DNA of 64,000 nucleotides, from assembly GCF_000226115.1 (NCBI RefSeq), contig NC_016457.1:9672001-9736000 (forward strand). The letters run 5' to 3'. The DNA is from Thermothielavioides terrestris NRRL 8126 (lineage: Eukaryota > Ascomycota > Sordariomycetes > Sordariales > Chaetomiaceae). How positions within the stretch are numbered: the stretch's first letter is position 1; every line of letters starts with the position of its first letter. Of this stretch, positions 31,685 to 43,200 are shown in pieces. The position numbers were made by a program, and so were the translations under genes. A model generated the notes under the pieces. That model was not told where the DNA came from. It did not search any database and was given only the letters and a program-made list of their open reading frames with translations.

Positions 31685-34600
31685 TTAATCCGCTCTGCTC
31701 CCGTTCCGCAGCACACCCTCCCCCGCTTCTTGACCGTCCTGTTCCCCCGGAGTAGCAGTAGCAGCAGTAGCAGAAGTAGTTGCAGCAGCAGTAGATGCAG
31801 CAGCATCCCCGCTGCCGCTGCCGCCCAAGAACATCCGCTTAAAATCCGCATTGCTCTTCCCGGCGACAGCCGCGGGGCCACCACCCTGGGCCGCGGTCCC
31901 GTTAGCCGCAGCCGCAGCCGCAGCCGAGCTGGCGCCGCCGGCCTCATCGCCAGACTGTTCCGCCTTCCTCGCCGCGCCGGCCACAAAGCCAGGCAGCTTC
32001 TTCGGGCCGGCCCTGGCGCCGGCCGAGCGGCGCGCCAGTAGCGGCGGGGGCGGCATGAGCGCCGCGGCGCCCATTTTCGCCGTCTCCCCTTTCCCACCGC
32101 CGCCAGAAGAAGACGCAGCTGGCCCGGCACTACTACCACCCGGTCCGGTAGCAGGCCGATCGACGCGATCAATCCTCTTCTCGGCCTTGGACCGCCACAG
32201 GTCCGCCGGCTTGCCCGTGCGCAGCCTCCTCTTCTGCGGCTTGCCGGGCTCCTGCTCCTGCCCCTGCCCATCCCCTGCGCCCTCGAAGGGCATTTCCAGC
32301 CCCTCCCAAGCGAGCGCGGCCCGGCCCGCGGCCGCCTCGCTGACCAGCTCGACCAGCGCGCCGCCGTGCGTCGGGTGCAGCACCAGCTTGGCGATGGAGT
32401 CGGGCGGCATGCCGGGCGCCGCGGCCAGCACGGCGCGCAGGCGGGCGACGGTCACGGTGTCGGGCACGCCGAGCACGGCGACGGTGCGGGCGGCGATGGC
32501 GGCCGCGGTGGGGTTGTTGGTGTCCGCGGAGGGGGCCGGTTCGGAGGAGGAGGAGGCGGGGGAGCGGGCGTCCCGCGCGGGTGAGTGTGGTGGTTGCGGC
32601 GATGGCGGCGCAGCGGCGCCGTCAGCCGGGGCGGTGCGGTCGGTGGCAGTGACCTTGTGGGTGGGCGGGCGCGAGAGCTCGACCTTGATCGGGTGCTGGC
32701 CGAAGATGAGCTTGTCGAGGGCGCGGATGGCTTCTTGCGCCTCGGCCTTGGTCTCCATCACGACGAAGGCGGTGCCGTGGGACTGGCCGGCCATGTTGCG
32801 CGGCACGCGCACGCTGACGACGCGGCCGGCCTTGGCGAAGAGGCCGCGCACGTCGTCCTCGGAGGTGCCCCGCGGCAGGTTGACGACGTGCAGCTCGCGC
32901 TCCTCAGCCTGGGCGCCGTGACGCTGCTGGCGCGCGAGCGGGTCCGAGAACTTGGCGAGCAATTTGTACTTGCCTGACTCCAGCGGCTTGCCGTCGAGCT
33001 TGGTGGCGGCCGCCGCGGCGTCGCGGTCGCGGAAGGTCACGTAGCAGAAGCGGCGCTTGGTGTTGTACTTGAGGCTGGGGAAGCGGATGCTGAATACCTC
33101 GCCGCAGTTCTTGAACAGGTCCCGCACGTACTGCTCGTCCGCCTCGGGCGGGTAGTTGGTGACGAAGAGCGTGCAGTCGGTGGCGGCCGTCACCTGCACG
33201 ACGTGGTCGCCGAAGTACTTGTTGTCGCGCAGCAGCGCCGATCTGGCATCGTCAGCCGTGCGGAACTCGACCAGGGCAACCGCAGCATCGTCCCGTTTCT
33301 GGATCACGATGTTGTTGATGTGCCCGAACTCGCGGAAGAACTGCTTCAGCTTGGTCTGGGTCGCATCTCTCGGCAAGTTGCTGACCCACACCGACGTGTT
33401 CTCTCGGTCCCGCTTCAGCTCCTCGCTGTGGGTCTCGCTCTTGGATCGCTTGCTGACGCCGACGTCCTCGCCCGGCGTCTCTTCGCGCTTCCGCTTGGAC
33501 CCGGGCGACGAGTTCGCATCGGCAAGGTCCGTCATGGGCTGGTCCGCCGCGTTTGCCGCCTGTGCCGCCTGCTGCTGTGCAGCCAGAGCAGCCTGCGCGG
33601 CTTCGGCGGCTTGCGCTGATTCGCGCTGCCGGCGCTTGGCCACGCCCTTGCGCGTCTTGTAGATGGTGTCCTGCGCCTCCCGCAGCGTCTCTGCGAGCTC
33701 GTAGTCATTGCAGTGCTTGAGATAGACCTCCATGAGGCGCTCCGGCCAGTCGACTGTGCGCACCTTGAGCGCGCGGGTGAATACCCGCGTCGCAAACGAG
33801 GGCACCCGCAGCCCCTGGGCCATCGTCGCCGGAGTTGGGCTTCGTGTCTTGCTTCTGTTGGCGGCAAAGACCATCATCTCCCACATGTACCAGTTGAGCC
33901 AAAAGTCGTAGCTGTTCGCGTGCAGCTCGACCTGGGAGAGCTGCTCCCACACGGCGCGCGCCCCCTCGATGTCGTCCTTCTTCTCCGTCAGGAACTGGAT
34001 CAAGATCTTCTCGAGCCGATAGTCGGGGTCGCCCTGGTACGCGTCGCCGTACTTGCGCTTCCCCCAGTGCTTGACGTCCTCGAGCGCCGACGGCAGGCCG
34101 ACCTCGGCCACGTCGACGGCCTCCTCAGTGGCGTTTGGGTTCATGGCCGAGCGCTTCAGGTAGCTGCACCAGGCCGAATACATGTCGAGAACGCTCGCCA
34201 TGCCCTCTCTGTCCAGTTGCGCGCTGTCAGTAGCAGCGTGCTTGATGCGTTCGATGTCGGTGAAGGACAGGCCGGCCTCCTCGGCCGTCAGGATGTAGCG
34301 CGCCCAGATGGGGCCGGACCACGGGATGTGGCGCACGGCGCGTTGCAGCACGTCGAGCATGTTGGGTACCAGGCGGGCGGGCACGGGGGAGCGGCCGGCC
34401 TTGAGCTCTGTGTGGCTGGTGGAGATCAGCACAATGAAGTTGAGCCAGGTGTCCTCGTCCGCGGCCAGGGGGCCCGTCAGAGCGCGCGAAAACAGGCCCA
34501 GGCAGATCTGGAAATTGACGACGACGTCCCGCGCGTCCTTCTTGGACTTGACGAGCCGGATCTCCCAGTCGAGGTACTCGGACATGGTGGCCCGCAGCGC

Positions 34601-35212
34601 AGCGGCATCACCCGCCTTGGCAGCGCGGGCGAGCTTCGTCTCCCAGGGGTCGCGCATGTCGCACAAGCGCTTCGCGTCCCGCGCGTTCCTCGTCACCTGC
34701 AGCATCTCGCTCTCGTAGGCCTGCCGATTGTACTCGGAAAGGAAGCTCGAGAACATCTGGGAGGTGGCATCCCAGGTCATGTGGGGGACGGCGAGGCGGT
34801 TCTTGAACAGGTGGGTGATGCGGCGCACGCCGGGCTCGGTCACGTTGCGGCGCAGGAGTTCCATCTCGAGCGACACCCAGCGGTTCCAGAGCTCGTGGCT
34901 GTCGGAGAGGCGGTATTGCACGGCCTCGTAGCCCTCCTGCCACAGGTTGAGGGCGGCATCGAGCGTGAAGGTCTCGCGGCCGATCTGCTGCTCCTCGGGC
35001 GGCCAGCCGGCGTCGCTGCCGGGCTGGCAGTCGGTGTAGAGCGACCAGAAGTATTCGCAGTAGGCGGTCCACACCTTGAGGCTGCCGGGCTCGGCGAGCG
35101 TGGCGCGGCGGAAGGCCTCGATGACGCGCACGCGGCCCTCGAGGTCGGCGGCCTCGCGCAGCTGGTGATCGACGAACTCGACCCAGTTGTCCTCCCCTAC
35201 CGGGTTCGCCAT
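31685..35212 (-). CDS. PRP24: U4/U6 snRNA-associated splicing factor PRP24/SART3
   Basis: One intronless frame of 1175 residues from MANPVGEDNWVEFVDH. It contains HAT (half-TPR) helical repeats from about 20 to 530, as in human SART3; a Lys/Arg-rich linker (KRKREETPG, KRSK); RRM1 at about 603-675 (TSVWVSNLPRDATQTK), RRM2 at about 678-750 (CTLFVTNYPPEADEQ) and RRM3 at about 770-845 (ELHVVNLPRGTSEDDV). A divergent fourth RRM lies at about 908-975 (VAVLGVPDTVTVARLR), followed by a low-complexity tail. Near the C-terminus NADFKRMFLGG is the conserved LSm-binding motif. The protein anneals U4 with U6 snRNA and binds the Lsm2-8 ring during spliceosome recycling in the nucleus. The frame is open 207 codons further upstream, but that part is repetitive and not protein-like. 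Confidence 0.92.
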   Translation of the reverse strand: MANPVGEDNWVEFVDHQLREAADLEGRVRVIEAFRRATLAEPGSLKVWTAYCEYFWSLYTDCQPGSDAGWPPEEQQIGRETFTLDAALNLWQEGYEAVQYRLSDSHELWNRWVSLEMELLRRNVTEPGVRRITHLFKNRLAVPHMTWDATSQMFSSFLSEYNRQAYESEMLQVTRNARDAKRLCDMRDPWETKLARAAKAGDAAALRATMSEYLDWEIRLVKSKKDARDVVVNFQICLGLFSRALTGPLAADEDTWLNFIVLISTSHTELKAGRSPVPARLVPNMLDVLQRAVRHIPWSGPIWARYILTAEEAGLSFTDIERIKHAATDSAQLDREGMASVLDMYSAWCSYLKRSAMNPNATEEAVDVAEVGLPSALEDVKHWGKRKYGDAYQGDPDYRLEKILIQFLTEKKDDIEGARAVWEQLSQVELHANSYDFWLNWYMWEMMVFAANRSKTRSPTPATMAQGLRVPSFATRVFTRALKVRTVDWPERLMEVYLKHCNDYELAETLREAQDTIYKTRKGVAKRRQRESAQAAEAAQAALAAQQQAAQAANAADQPMTDLADANSSPGSKRKREETPGEDVGVSKRSKSETHSEELKRDRENTSVWVSNLPRDATQTKLKQFFREFGHINNIVIQKRDDAAVALVEFRTADDARSALLRDNKYFGDHVVQVTAATDCTLFVTNYPPEADEQYVRDLFKNCGEVFSIRFPSLKYNTKRRFCYVTFRDRDAAAAATKLDGKPLESGKYKLLAKFSDPLARQQRHGAQAEERELHVVNLPRGTSEDDVRGLFAKAGRVVSVRVPRNMAGQSHGTAFVVMETKAEAQEAIRALDKLIFGQHPIKVELSRPPTHKVTATDRTAPADGAAAPPSPQPPHSPARDARSPASSSSEPAPSADTNNPTAAAIAARTVAVLGVPDTVTVARLRAVLAAAPGMPPDSIAKLVLHPTHGGALVELVSEAAAGRAALAWEGLEMPFEGAGDGQGQEQEPGKPQKRRLRTGKPADLWRSKAEKRIDRVDRPATGPGGSSAGPAASSSGGGGKGETAKMGAAALMPPPPLLARRSAGARAGPKKLPGFVAGAARKAEQSGDEAGGASSAAAAAAANGTAAQGGGPAAVAGKSNADFKRMFLGGSGSGDAAASTAAATTSATAATATPGEQDGQEAGEGVLRNGSRAD

Positions 35213-35334
35213 GTTGCCAGCGTCGCGGGGGGTCAGGAGCGTCGAGGCATCGGATGTCGACGGCGAGGTCGCTTTGCTGTTCCTGGCGGGGTCGATGTCG
35301 ATGGGAGAGTGACGGCAGTCCGGCGACGAACGGT

Positions 35335-35415
35335 GAAAGTGACGGCGACGGAGACGGGGACGGTGACAGAGTCGGTGTCGCTGACGCTGACGCGGACGCT
35401 GGCACTGACGCTGTT
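35335..35415. repeat. Imperfect GAC-based hexamer repeat upstream of PRP24
   Basis: Units such as GTGACG, GCGACG, GAGACG, GGGACG, GCTGACGCT and GACGCT recur for about 80 bases, 120-200 bp before the PRP24 start codon, probably in its 5' UTR or promoter. Confidence 0.6.
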
Positions 35416-37550
35416 TGGTGTCTACGTCGGTCGATGTTCGGCGATTTTGGGGAGAGAGTGAATGCGCACCCACACTCGCAGCAGCGCCGAGAGAGATCGG
35501 CGGTCGGTTGCAGGAAGTTGAGTGCGCTGAAATTTGTCGCCGAGGTCTGGAACTGGGCTGGACACTGTTCTGCACTAAATCCGGCGATAATCCGAAGCCT
35601 CGCAGCCAAAGCTGCAAACTGCGGGTGAGTCTGGAACTTTTTTGTTGCCGTGGGCCTGGGGCCTTGCTGCCATACCTGGTGTAACGCTGTCCAGTGGTGC
35701 TCGGGGAACCCTGCTTTGTGGGTGGACTGCTGGAAATACGATGGAACCGTAGTGTACACCACGCTAGTGCACGGAATAGGTACTGATTACTTCCAGTTAT
35801 TCCCGCTGTACCTACACTAAATCCGCTAGGCACAGCACGCTATGGAACAACCTGGAAGTGAACTCCCAGAGCCCGGAGAAGGATGGGGCGAGTGGGCCGC
35901 TGGCCAGGCCCAGATGAAGTCCTCCGAACACTCTCTTCAGGAAGGAGCCATTCCGGACAGAATGCATTACACGTACTGAGTACAGAGCGCTATGTAGGTA
36001 CTGGACGCTTTGCAGAGAAAGAATCCCCAGGCATATAATAACAGTTAACCTGCCCTTTACTTGGCAAAGGAGATGGTCCATTCAATTGCCAGTATGCTGC
36101 TCCTGCTTCTCGTCCGTGCGGATTAGGTATTGCACTATATTCCGTACACTAACGCAGCAAAGGTACCTGACCTGACGTGGCAATAGATCGCGGCCATGGA
36201 TGAGTGCCCGTGGTGCGATTTGCGAATGTCTAACGTCCGATGCAGCAGTGCCTTGAGTCCAGGTCGGACAGGACAGCTCTTGCCCTGCTCGAGCTGCGGC
36301 CCGGGGGCTCGCGTGATCAACGATCAACCTCGCACGACTCGAGTCTTGAGGAAGGGGCTGGTTCTAAACGTTCTCAAACCAACTGCCACTTGCGGAGTAC
36401 AATTGAGTCGCGTCCTGCTATGGTGGATTGACCGGTATGCGTTCTGTTATCCACCGTAACGTTTGTAACTTGGGAGTGTACGGATCCGTAGTGTATGTAA
36501 ATGTCAAGACCACCTGCTGCAAAAGCGAGCCTGAGAAACAAGCTGCAAATGGCAACAGGGTTCTCCGGCCCGCACAGCAGGCTGCCAAGCCCATCACCCT
36601 CTGGCCCTCTGCCGATCCTGCTGATCTTCCACTCGCTGACCAATCACACCCCGGCCGCCTCCCTCCCGCAGGACCCTGACCACAGCGCGAGACGTCGCTG
36701 CCTTCCTTGCCTTCCAAACCGCCGTGCGGCGTGCCAGTACATTTTAGGCCAAAGGATCCATATGTTGTTCAGGCCACGGTGAGAAGCTGCCCAACCACAG
36801 CAGCCTCGCCCTCGGTTCGGCGTTGGCTCTGGGCCCCATCAAGACCCTAGTGTATGACGTAGCTGTGCAGCGCTAGGATGCCGTCATGTCCGATGACGGG
36901 CGGGTCCAGGGGCGGGTCCAGGCCGGCCGGCCATCCACCACCCTCCACGGGAAATTTCACAAAATGTCGCGTCATGCTGGGTGACGAGCCAGCCGGTGGG
37001 GTCTGCCTCGGATAAACCAGGCTCACTCCATCGGCGAAACGCAACCCAGATTGTGTCCAAAGGGCGGGACTTGCTCCTTCGGTTCCAGAGGTACACCGTG
37101 CCCTGCACTCTCGGCACTGTACATAACAGTCATTTCTGTGCCCAAATGTGTGGTTGTGACGATCTCTCGTCCCGTCGGTCCTGAAATCTCCCGTTAGTGT
37201 ACGCTAGCGATGGATCGGGATACCGAGCCTCCACCCGCACGTGCCACCAGCGGCGTTCGAGCCGAAAGCCCAGGAACAGCCAGCCGCTCTCACACTGCTG
37301 CATGCCGTAGTGTAAAAAGGCCTGGCCGCGAATGCTCGATTCAGCACTCAGTATGGCACTGTTGGGCACCCTGAAACTACCGTAACGTTAGACACAAGGT
37401 TTGGGTCGTGTCCATTGTCGTTGGCCAATCAGGCCTCAAAATGTCGAACTGGATGAGTTTCTGGAGTGGAATAAGTGAACCGCAAGTAAACCGCTAGTCA
37501 TGGCATATATGGTTTATGTGTAGAGCACAGGCCCAAAGCAATGCATACTG

Positions 37551-37775
37551 CAAGAGAGCAAGATGAGGGAGAGGAAAAGGTGAGAGACAAAGAAAATGAG
37601 GAGAATATGACGGGGCAAAAGCGAGAAAGAAAATAAGTCGACATACGCTGTAAGATATAAGAAAATGAGAGAAAAGGTAAAAGAAGAGAGAAGGGGAAAA
37701 AATGTGAGACAGAGAGGGAGAGAAAAGAAGGCCGCGCCAGGATATCAGAAAAGGAGAACCCAGAAAGGGGACTTA
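37551..37775. repeat. Purine-rich (GA/AAAG) tract of about 225 bp
   Basis: The plus strand is mostly G and A with few pyrimidines, in irregular GAGA, GAAA and GGGAGA blocks. No coding meaning seen. Confidence 0.7.
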
Positions 37776-38763
37776 AGAAGAGTAGCTGACGACTGACCAA
37801 TCCGCCTTCCCAACCTCTCACACTGTCAGCATTCGTTGGCCTCAAATCGACTTGCTGTCTTGGTTCATGGTCCTTTCTTTGCTGTGCTGTCTATCATGCA
37901 TTCATCCATCTTGAAAGCTAATTATTCAATTAGCCCCATATCAAGCATAGCCCATCAGGGCAATGCTACGACAGCTGTTCCAGTCAAAAGGGGCTGCAGT
38001 GAACGGCTGTACTCGTGCCTGGAAGCAGTGGCAGCCTCTTGAAGCATACGCAACCTGTCCGGGCAACTAAAAACATGACCTGGCAGGCCCATAAGCATAC
38101 TGTAGCTAGGTCTAGCTGTCCCAGTCACCATCCTGTGAACTCGTGTTCGTGCCAGCAAGGCGCCCGGGAGATGAAGTGCACGCAGGGGGTTCCGGTCTCT
38201 CACTGAAGCAAGCCGTCTGTTGGCTGGAAGCTCCCCGGGACCAGCTCATTTAAGGTGATCCGGAAATGGGGAGTCTGCGGGCACTGGCGGTCAGTCCAGG
38301 TTGTTTCCCGTCGACCGCGTTGGCTGGTAGTTACCTGGCCGCGGACCCGCGTCGAGACAGGGACCCGCGTCGAGGCAAGCCAAGGTGAGAAGCTGGAAGC
38401 CCCTCGCGAGAAATTCTTTCTCCTTCTGTTCCGCTTCTTCTCTTAGGCAACGAGGAGAGTCGAAATTGGTCGCTAACCAGAGCTTGTGGCCGATCCAAAC
38501 CACCATCAGAGCCTTTCATCAGATTCCATCGAAGACAAGCAAAATTGTCCCTCTTGTCTCACCATCCTCCCATCGCAGACAAAAGTCGAGGCGAGTACCG
38601 ATTACCAGACGCCGATCCAGTCACGGTTGTCGGATCGAGTTGTTTCATCACAGATGCTAACCTTGCCCGGCGTTTCCAGCAGAACAAGAACCCTTACCCA
38701 GCGCCCCAGACGTCTCTTCCGCCGTTTCAACAGCAGTTGCGGACGAAAAAAGAAAAAAAAAAA

Positions 38764-39372
38764 ATGAGGAACTTCTTCGGCCACCGTGTTGACAACATCG
38801 ACGACGACGGCGCCAACGCGGCCTTCTCGCCGAGAAACCGGCCGGCTGCCGCCCCCCAGCCCAGATCCCAGATCCCTTCCCGCCGCGTCATGGCCGAGCT
38901 CGTGCCGCCGACGAACGTCCGGGTCAGCCTCACGGGGGGGCTGGGCGTGCGCATCACCCGGACCGACCAGCCCGAGGCGACGGCCGAGCGGCGGACCGCG
39001 GACCGCACCACCGGGTGGACGTCGACGGCGCCCGAGCAGGCCGTCGTGGGCCACGGCACGACCGAGCTGCTCCGCCGCCAGCTCGACCAGCTGGACGCGC
39101 TCGCGCCGGGCGCCCTCGTGCAGTTCGCCGTCCACCCGCTGCACCGCTCCGCCGTCAGCCCGCGTGAGCGCCTCCCGCCGCTGCCCAACCCCCTTCGCCC
39201 CCTCGCTCCCGCCCCCGTCGCCGTCGCCTCTGCCGCCGGACAAGATCGAGGTGCTCAGCAGCAGCCGGTCCCGAACCGGCACGAGAGGCCACGCCTGATT
39301 GTGACCTTCCACACGCGTGTGGGCCCTGTCACTGGCAGAGTGATCTGCTGGGCTACTCGGGACGAGAACTAG
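38764..39372 (+). CDS. Hypothetical protein
   Basis: One frame, 202 residues, starting MRNFFGHRVDNIDDDGANAA, with strongly GC-rich third positions from the ATG to about residue 140 (VRVSLTGGLGVRITRTDQPE, ELLRRQLDQLDALAPGALVQ). The last third is Pro- and Arg-rich. A GTGAGC about 140 codons in could be a donor, so the true 3' end may be spliced. No signal peptide, membrane segment or known domain. The ATG follows a run of 13 A. The frame is open upstream, but that part is not protein-like. Confidence 0.45.
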   Translation: MRNFFGHRVDNIDDDGANAAFSPRNRPAAAPQPRSQIPSRRVMAELVPPTNVRVSLTGGLGVRITRTDQPEATAERRTADRTTGWTSTAPEQAVVGHGTTELLRRQLDQLDALAPGALVQFAVHPLHRSAVSPRERLPPLPNPLRPLAPAPVAVASAAGQDRGAQQQPVPNRHERPRLIVTFHTRVGPVTGRVICWATRDEN

Positions 39373-39919
39373 GGACGGAAGGAGGAATCAGGATAAGACA
39401 AGTTGGGAGGAATGAGCCGACAGCAGCAAAGCAGCTGTTGGTGTCGCGGAGTAGTTGGGTGATTGCTTGTATCAGAGAATGCCACTGTCCGCTTACAGTG
39501 CGTTGTGGCTCAGGTTGTGGTTCAAAACATAAGGTACCTACCTATATACTAGTACTGAGGACAAACAATCTGTTTCGTGCTCGGTTCATGATGTCCTTAG
39601 TGAGGAAGTGAGCAGTGTCAACCCTGCAATTGCCTTCACAGAGACCGGGCAGACATCCTCGTGATCGTGGGTGCGCTGAAAGGAGGTTCAAAAGGCTAGC
39701 TCCGAGCCACCCGACCGGTATGGAAGGGGGTAGCATCCAGCCCAAGAACTTGGACTTTGCAGCCTTAACATAAACTGATATGCCTTTCTCTCAATTGAGC
39801 CCATGTGTCACCATTGGTCTAGACGCTTTCCGCCGCATGCTTACATACCTCCGTTCTCCGATCTTCCTTTTTATAGCGCCCAAGCGGCTTTATTGTAGAG
39901 CACGTTGACCACACAAAGC
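39373..39919. other. Left flank of E2
   Basis: No supported gene. Before E2 inserted at 39924, this sequence was directly upstream of the SDR pseudogene now at 46111, so the right end is the probable original promoter of that SDR. Confidence 0.5.
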
Positions 39920-39924
39920 TAACC
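39920..39924. repeat. Target site duplication TAACC, left side of E2
   Basis: TAACC precedes the 5' LTR and recurs at 46030-46034 right after the 3' LTR. Confidence 0.9.
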
Positions 39925-40133
39925 TGTCAGAACCGGCCCGGCCCGGGGCTCCGGGCCGGCCCACCGAGATTAGGATCCACCAGCTTGATGCCCAACTGCC
40001 ACCTAAGACAGAGCTCCTGATCAAGGAGCTCTCCTACAATACAACAATATTAATACCACGATTGTCCCCAGTTATATACTTTACCTACATTGTAATAGCT
40101 TTATCTTCCTAAGCCTACGTAGTGGTTCCAACA
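39925..40133 (+). repeat. E2 5' LTR (209 bp)
   Basis: Its outer (left) half keeps the GC-rich sequence including the inverted repeat. Its inner half carries about 12 C-to-T type changes relative to the 3' LTR (for example GTTATATACT against GTTGTGTGCT). Confidence 0.95.
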
Positions 40134-40211
40134 ATTAAGAGTCTTATTGACTCGAAAACCCGCTTCTATCTCTAGATATATAGCCCTATATATAGCGCTT
40201 AGTAGCAACTG

Positions 40212-43200
40212 CTATATCTTCGAAAGCTGATATAAAGACTAATATCATCCTAGCTAGCTTAGATGACTAGGTAGCTTAGAACTATAAGTTTGTCAATAAG
40301 GCTAAGCATCTTGACCTGCTTGACTACTTCGAATATAAGGCGGAGCTCCTTCTAAAGCCTATACCGGCTAATACCTATAATCTTGCCTATAAACGTATAT
40401 AGTGTAAGCTCTAAGAATATATCGTCGAACTATAGGTTTCTATACTAACTATAGCCAATATAGGAGCTCTAGCCGATCTAGGAGTATCCTCTATAGGCGA
40501 GTAGCGGCCTAGCACTACGTCTATAGCCTAAGATGACGATATAGATTCCTAGACCCTTTCTAAGAACGAGGGTCTATAAGAGTAGCCTAGTATTAAAGCG
40601 TTAAACGCTAGTTAGAGGAAGCTCTATAAGGAGAAAGAGAAGTAGTTCAATAGTAATATCGCTATCGTTATTATATAAGTTAAGAAGGATCTAGACTATA
40701 AATATAAGGACTATAAACGCTAGACCAACTATCTTACCTAGATATTAACCTTTATAACTACTATAGTAGCTACTAACTACTAGTCTACCTATTTTATAAA
40801 GCGTACTGACCTTTAAATATAGTATAACAACCTTAAGAAGACTACTTAGCCAACTATTAAGACGATAACTGAGCTTCGAATATATATTTGTATATACCTT
40901 AATACGTTTAAATACCCTAGGAACATATATATTAAGGAGGCTAATTTCGAGAGATAGATTATTAAGTAGGAAAGCTTAATAGATAAAGCCTCTCTCTAGA
41001 AGATAAGTAAGGCGAAAGATCCTAGCCTTTAGTTCAACGAACTAATAGCTATACTAGAGAAGCTATTCCTAAGCTTTGTTTCACTCTATACTATAAGTAA
41101 GATAGAGATCTTTAAGAAGCTAACCTTTTAAGATATAGCTATAGAAGTTTATAAAGGTATATATCTATTCTTTGACAAAGCCCCTAGCTATATAGGAAAA
41201 GGATCCTTCCTAACGTATAGCTCTAGAGAAAAGGAGGACAAGGACCCTAAGCAACTAGAAGATTATAAGGATCGCCCTAGACGCTAAACTAGCTATAAAG
41301 AGAAAGCTAAGTTTAGCTAAACCTATTCTAAACGTAAGTTGAGTATACCTATAGTTCTAGGCACCTCTATAAGGTCCTTAAGTATATTATAGAGGTACTA
41401 CGCCTATAATTACTTCTACCTAACTGAGTAGTGCTACTATTTGAATTCTAAGAACGTACTGCTTAGCTAGGAACCTAAAGAACGTGTTAAAGCGTATATA
41501 GAGGCTAATCTAAAGGCTAATTCAACTCTATAAGCAAAGGCCAACCGACTCTAGATAAAGAGGTCTAGGAGTAGCCTCGCTAATAACGTAAAGAGTGATA
41601 TAGGCGAAGACCTACTATTACATTAATTAGCCGACTGCTCTAGGAAGGCTATAACTATACTCCTAACAATAAAGCCTAAGATCCCTAATATAGAAATAGC
41701 TAATGCCGACGCCCCTAAAGAGGGTATAGCTTCTAAAGAGAGTACCGCCCCCGATATAGGCGACGCCCCCAAAGAGGGCATAGCTCCTAAAGAGAGTATC
41801 GCTCCTAATGTAGGCGACGCCTCTAAAGAGGGTATAGCTCCTAAAGAGAGTATCGCCCCTAATATAGGCATCGCCCCTAATAAAGGCAATGTCCTAGACA
41901 TAGGCATCGACATTATAGTATTGTTTAGCCACTAGTATATTATAAGAATATAGCGGTAGAGAGCTATAGGCAAATGTATAGCGAGCTTCGCTATAATCTT
42001 AGTAGCTTTATAAGTAGGCTAGAGATACCCTTTAATCAACTTAGTAATCCTAGACTTAGGGTTAACTATTTATATTACTAACTATCTAAGTAGGATTAAA
42101 AAACTACCTAAGTTGGCCGCGCCTAATGATTATATCTAGGTAGGCGAACACCCTATTTAGATTGAAGGATATAGTAAGATAGACGTTAAATTGAAGAATG
42201 ATAAGAGTATTACGATCCTTATACTATACAACGTAGCCTACTGCCCAACCTTTGTATATAATATTATATTGTTGGAGTAGCTCAACTAACGAAGGATCTA
42301 GTAGGACAATAGCCTAGAGAGCGCGCTAAACTACCTACTTAGGCACTATAATTATATTCTCCTTAGGTATATTATAAAGAAACTTCAATAATATATCCTC
42401 GAGTATATACCTAAGGACTATATATCTATAGCCTTCGCTATCTAAATAAAGAAGCTTAATCGCTAGGTTCGCCGCTTAGAGAGTATAGCGGATGCTATAA
42501 CCTAGTATCTACGCCTTAGCTATATAGGCCCAAATGCCCTCGAACACTTCATTAATTGCTTATAAGGAGGGCGTATTAAAGGCGTACTAACGTTCAAATG
42601 TAATAGCTATAGCCTTAGTAAGTCGAAACGCTAGCCTAATCGTATCCCTAGGCTATTGAACTATAGCCTAAGTAATAGGATCGCCCTAGATCTATACCTA
42701 TTCTAGCTAGGCCGACAAGGCTTTAAACATCTACTATTAGCAATAGATCGCTATTTAGGTATAATATAGGACTACTATCTATACAATTGTGAGACGCTAG
42801 ATATCCTAGTAGCTATTAAATATATTGCTACACTACTAGAAAGGTAGTATTAGCTATATATCAAGGTCCTAGAGTATAACAACGAATTTATATAGGCAAG
42901 CGCTATTACCATCTAGGTAGAGAGACAAGGTATCCAAATAGAGCCTTTAGCGCCTAATACGCCTATATAGAACAAGGGCGTTGAACGCTTAGAGGGTATA
43001 ATCAAGGAGAAGGCTAAAGCAATAGCCATTAGCGTACAGTTGCTATAGCAACTATGGCTAGAAATCACTAGGGCTATAGTATATCTCTACAATAGGACGC
43101 CAACCTTAACAACAAAGTAGATAACGCTACTAGATCGTTTTTATACCTTCCTTGCTAAGAGGGATAGCCTAAGAGCCTTAGAGTATAAGCTGCACTAGGG

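Larger units (their letters stand above)
35213..38763. other. Long gene-free region between PRP24 and the gene at 38764
   Basis: It begins with the PRP24 promoter side (imperfect hexamer repeats) and then shows only short, overlapping frames without recognisable motifs. It includes a purine-rich tract at 37551-37775. The last 250 bases lead into the gene at 38764 and end with an A-rich run directly before its ATG. Confidence 0.45.

Noticed and set aside
33713..35461. 582-codon plus-strand frame
   Set aside because: Antisense shadow of PRP24; long only because the GC-rich third positions of PRP24 suppress stops.
35213..35833. 207-residue N-terminal extension of PRP24
   Set aside because: Made of hexamer-repeat sequence with no similarity to PRP24/SART3 N-termini; MANPVGEDNWVEFV is a normal start.
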